From: Panonychus citri
Taxonomy: Eukaryota > Arthropoda > Arachnida > Trombidiformes > Tetranychidae
Direction: 5' to 3'
DNA: 64,000 nt
Assembly (NCBI RefSeq): GCF_014898815.1
Contig: NW_026515450.1
Location: forward strand, 186,001-250,000
Shown here: one piece after another, positions 60,992-64,000 of the stretch
Position numbering within the stretch: the stretch's first letter is position 1
Layout of the letters: each line of letters opens with the position of its first letter
Position numbers and translations under genes: made by a program
The notes under the pieces: generated by a model
What the model was told of the DNA's origin: nothing
What the model saw: only the letters and a program-made list of their open reading frames with translations
Databases searched by the model: none

Positions 60992-63900
60992 TAATAGGTC
61001 AACTTAAGTGGTTAACCAATGTTTCCCTACTGGTCAAGTTTAATGACCAGTAGAAGTATAAAAAAGACAAAGGAATATGATTCTTTGCCTTCTCATTCAA
61101 TCATCTTGAGATATTGTTGAAAAGTTTCACAATAATCCGATTATCTTAACCTAAATTCATCTCAACAGCAATCAGATTCTCAAAGGGAGAGAGATAAATA
61201 ATTTAATCGTAATTCAATTGGAGCAAATTTGATAGAAAATGAAAGTGAAAACAAAATCTAATCAACTATTGATACTCTCCATTGATAATCAAGATCGTAA
61301 GTTAATTACTGTTTAAATTTGACTTGCAAATAATACAACAATTAATCAAAAACCATTTACATCAATCAAAAGTATTAGAATGATAATCATTAGGGTTTAA
61401 ATGGTAATTAAAAAAGATTTCACCTTCATTGGTTAATCAAGAAAGATATAAATCCATTTAACTAATTAGTAAATCAAATTAAATTCACTTGGAAATGTAA
61501 TTAACACAAATGAAGGTTTAACTAAGTTTTAGTTTCAATTATTTGTTGACCAATTGTAAACAATTACTTGGAGATTTAATCAACAATCAGATGATGAAAT
61601 AGCTTTCTAGATAATTAATTAATTACTTATCATATTTGAACAAGATTTTAAGTTAAATCAATTTGATTGGTAAGTTGATTAGATGGATTAACAATACAAC
61701 AAAAAAAAATAAAATGAAACCATTTTTCATGATGATAGATGATGATAAATGAGTGATGATGATTAAGATAAACATCATGAAGATAATAATGATGTAGGTG
61801 GTCAATTGATGGTCAAGATGTTGAATAATGAAGTCACGAAATGAAACTGATCAAGGAAAGAAAAAAAAATGTTTCAACCTCACGAGAATCAAAATGTTGG
61901 AAGATTCAACATGATGATAGAAAGGAAAAATTCATCATCATGTAAAGATTAAGATAGAAGTCATTTCATCATGTGAACATGATATTCCAGTCTCAGAGTA
62001 AGAAACTGACCAAAGGGAGAGGGGAAAAAAGTTCTCAATTCTTAAAGTATCACAGAAATGATGATAAATTACCTGGACCATCATCGTCATCTTGTTTACC
62101 TTTATGATGGTGAAATTTTGCCTCAGATTGTTTTTTTTAAAAGAAATGACCATTGGTCAAGAGACAAAAATCAATTGGTCAAGAGAAATATAAGAAAATA
62201 AAAAGACTAAAAAAACACTCGAAACATTTGCTTCTTGTTGTATACTTTTGGGAATTCATTGAGAACTATTTTTTTCCATTCCATTTCCATTTAGTAAATT
62301 CCATGTATTCATATTTTATATTATTATTTCAATTTATTCCAAGTGGTCAGTGTCTGTAATGCTCACAGGTCATCACCTTGTATATATCTCGTTATTATTA
62401 TTATTATTATTATCGTGGTCATCACCATCAATCTCAGAATCATCATGAGTATATGAAAAGTTATCTCAATCAAAGTTGAGAATTGAAATATTAATGTAAC
62501 AGAAAATGAGAAAACTTTTTCTTCCTCAATCTCATATCATCATCATCATCATCATTTACAGTGATGATTATGGCGATAATGATGATGATGATGATGATGA
62601 TAGCCCATATGACGCTGAATTGGGTGGGCAGAGGACAATGAATACTCATGAGATTTTTTTTTCTCTCCTCTTTCTTGTTAAATATTAAGAATTGTGATAA
62701 TATAAAGAAAATGCTCTTCGAACTGATTTGAAATTGAAAGAGAAAAGAGGAAAAGTTCCAAGAGAAATTTTCCTTCTTTCAGCAGAAAATTCAATTCTTT
62801 TCATGAATAACCAGCATTCTTAAACCTTCATCTTCCTACTTAAAACATTATTATCAGCCCTCTTTCATCTTCCTTATCATCATATTAATCATCAGGAAAA
62901 CTTTGTATTCATCTTATTTTTTGCATCAGATTTTTCATCTCCCATTTACCTTTACAGCAAAAACATTATTATTATTATTTCTTACTCTCTCACTCATTCA
63001 CTCACTCCTTCTCTCGATTTTATCATCATCTTCATCTATTGGAAATGGTTCATCACTTTTATCCTTAATAACAGTTTCCTCTTTCATTATTATCTTCCTC
63101 ATCCTGAAAAGATGAAAAAAGGGAAAAAATCTTACCAATTGTTTGTCAATGTTATTATTTTTCCCTTTGTAATAACGGTTATATTGATATCCACCACCCA
63201 CCGCCCAAGAATTTCATCCAGACATCTATTTCATCCTTCAACCCACCTCAAAAACCCTCCATCATCATCATCATCATCTCATCGTCCATTTAAATCCATA
63301 TCTTCAAACTATCAATCAATTTATACACTTTACATTGTATTATCATCCATCCTCCCATCACCCTCCCTCCCTTTACCTTATCCCAAGGTAAAATCAATTT
63401 GAAACTTTGAAACATTTCCCTCATCATCCACCCCAAATTTTCAGGTAAACTTGTCTTCCTAGATGATGATGATGATGATGATAAATTCACCGATAATGTT
63501 CAATCGTTATCCAATCGTTATCATCACATCATCCAAAGATGATGAAAAAGAGGAGAAAAAAATATTAGTTGATCTAAAAATGGGTTCTCCTCCTTTTTGG
63601 AAATATTTTTACCTCCCACTCCCATTTCATCATCTCCACCCCAATCCACCCCACTCCCTTTCACCCATACCTTTTGATATCATGAAAAAACATTTTCCTT
63701 CCAAGATCATCTCAGAATTGCATCATTCCCATGGAAACCAAAAGGTAATTTTATCGTTTACAGTTTTTATATTATTACTATTAAACTAATGTTCCGATAA
63801 TGGGTTTTCATGGTTCCTATTTATTTTGTGTATATTTTTCACCCTGTGAGAGAGTATACACACCCTGAACAAACTGTTTTCTGAGTTCGATGAAAAAAAA

Positions 63901-64000
63901 AACTGAAAAAAACAACAACAAGAATAGAAGATAAAAAAAGTACAAGATTCAATTCAATTCTATTGCTTCAGATAAAATATATTTCTTCATGGTTATTGCT
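60394..64000. other. Upstream intron of the muscarinic receptor, no exon recognised
   Basis: A/T-rich with a very long TC run, several ATC/ATG trinucleotide runs (62400, 62540, 62580, 63460), and no stretch resembling receptor TM1-TM3. By gene structure it should be intron or 5' flank. The small open frames here are products of the trinucleotide repeats. Confidence 0.5.
60910..60988. repeat. (TC)n microsatellite, about 79 bp
   Basis: The longest dinucleotide run in the window. Confidence 0.97.

Noticed and set aside
62500..63789. Several 60-108 codon frames at the right end
   Set aside because: All ride on ATC/ATG trinucleotide repeats or T-rich tracts. None resembles the missing muscarinic receptor TM1-TM3 exons.
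1..64000. tRNA, rRNA and CRISPR arrays
   Set aside because: No T-loop/anticodon arrangement, rRNA core or regularly spaced direct repeats were seen on reading the window.

Overview
This is an AT-rich eukaryotic nuclear window. Coding exons are interrupted by short GT-AG introns (about 65-330 bp) and separated by long A/T-rich, microsatellite-rich noncoding DNA. The gene set is that of an arthropod: A-type muscarinic receptor, GW182/gawky, YY1/Pho, Cullin-5, pyruvate kinase and malic enzyme. The compact introns and the telomere-like TTAGG repeats also fit. My best guess is a chelicerate, perhaps an acariform mite, but the species is inference only.

Layout. 1-2950 (-): Cul5, all exons except the C-terminal part. 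4418-6727 (+): pyruvate kinase, head-to-head with Cul5. 8398-19652 (-): a very long Ser/Asn/His-rich protein I cannot name, with a tiny first exon more than 5 kb away. 21857-26440 (-): malic enzyme with a probable mitochondrial leader and an NRF1-like palindrome and YY1-like motif upstream. 26867-34006 (+): a LINE-type retroelement. 34965-40133 (+): gawky/GW182 without an RRM. 44141-44631 (+): a small secreted protein. 46889-48268 (+): YY1/Pho. 49148-51034 (+): a two-domain protein of unknown function. 51623-52030 (-): a small unknown protein. 53217-60393 (-): the 3' two thirds of an A-type muscarinic acetylcholine receptor. 59574-59798: an inverted-repeat (MITE-like) element inside that receptor's intron.

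The most interesting region is the retroelement. ORF1 has three retroviral-type zinc knuckles. ORF2 carries an AP-endonuclease, a reverse transcriptase and a C-terminal CCHC motif. Between them lie an unrecognised 259-aa ORF and, on the opposite strand, a spliced 493-aa gene with clear ubiquitin-specific protease (USP) Cys and His boxes. The USP stop codon lies 12 bp from the stop of the convergent ORF, and its start lies 100 bp from the ORF2 start. That packing suggests the deubiquitinase-like gene may be antisense cargo of the element.

A technical signal runs through the window. At least ten single-base frame breaks are visible, nearly all in short homopolymers, in genes that are otherwise perfectly conserved (PyK, Men, gw four times, mAChR, LINE ORF1 twice, ORF2 once). 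Correcting each by one base makes every exon phase fit. I read these as assembly or consensus errors, not pseudogenes.
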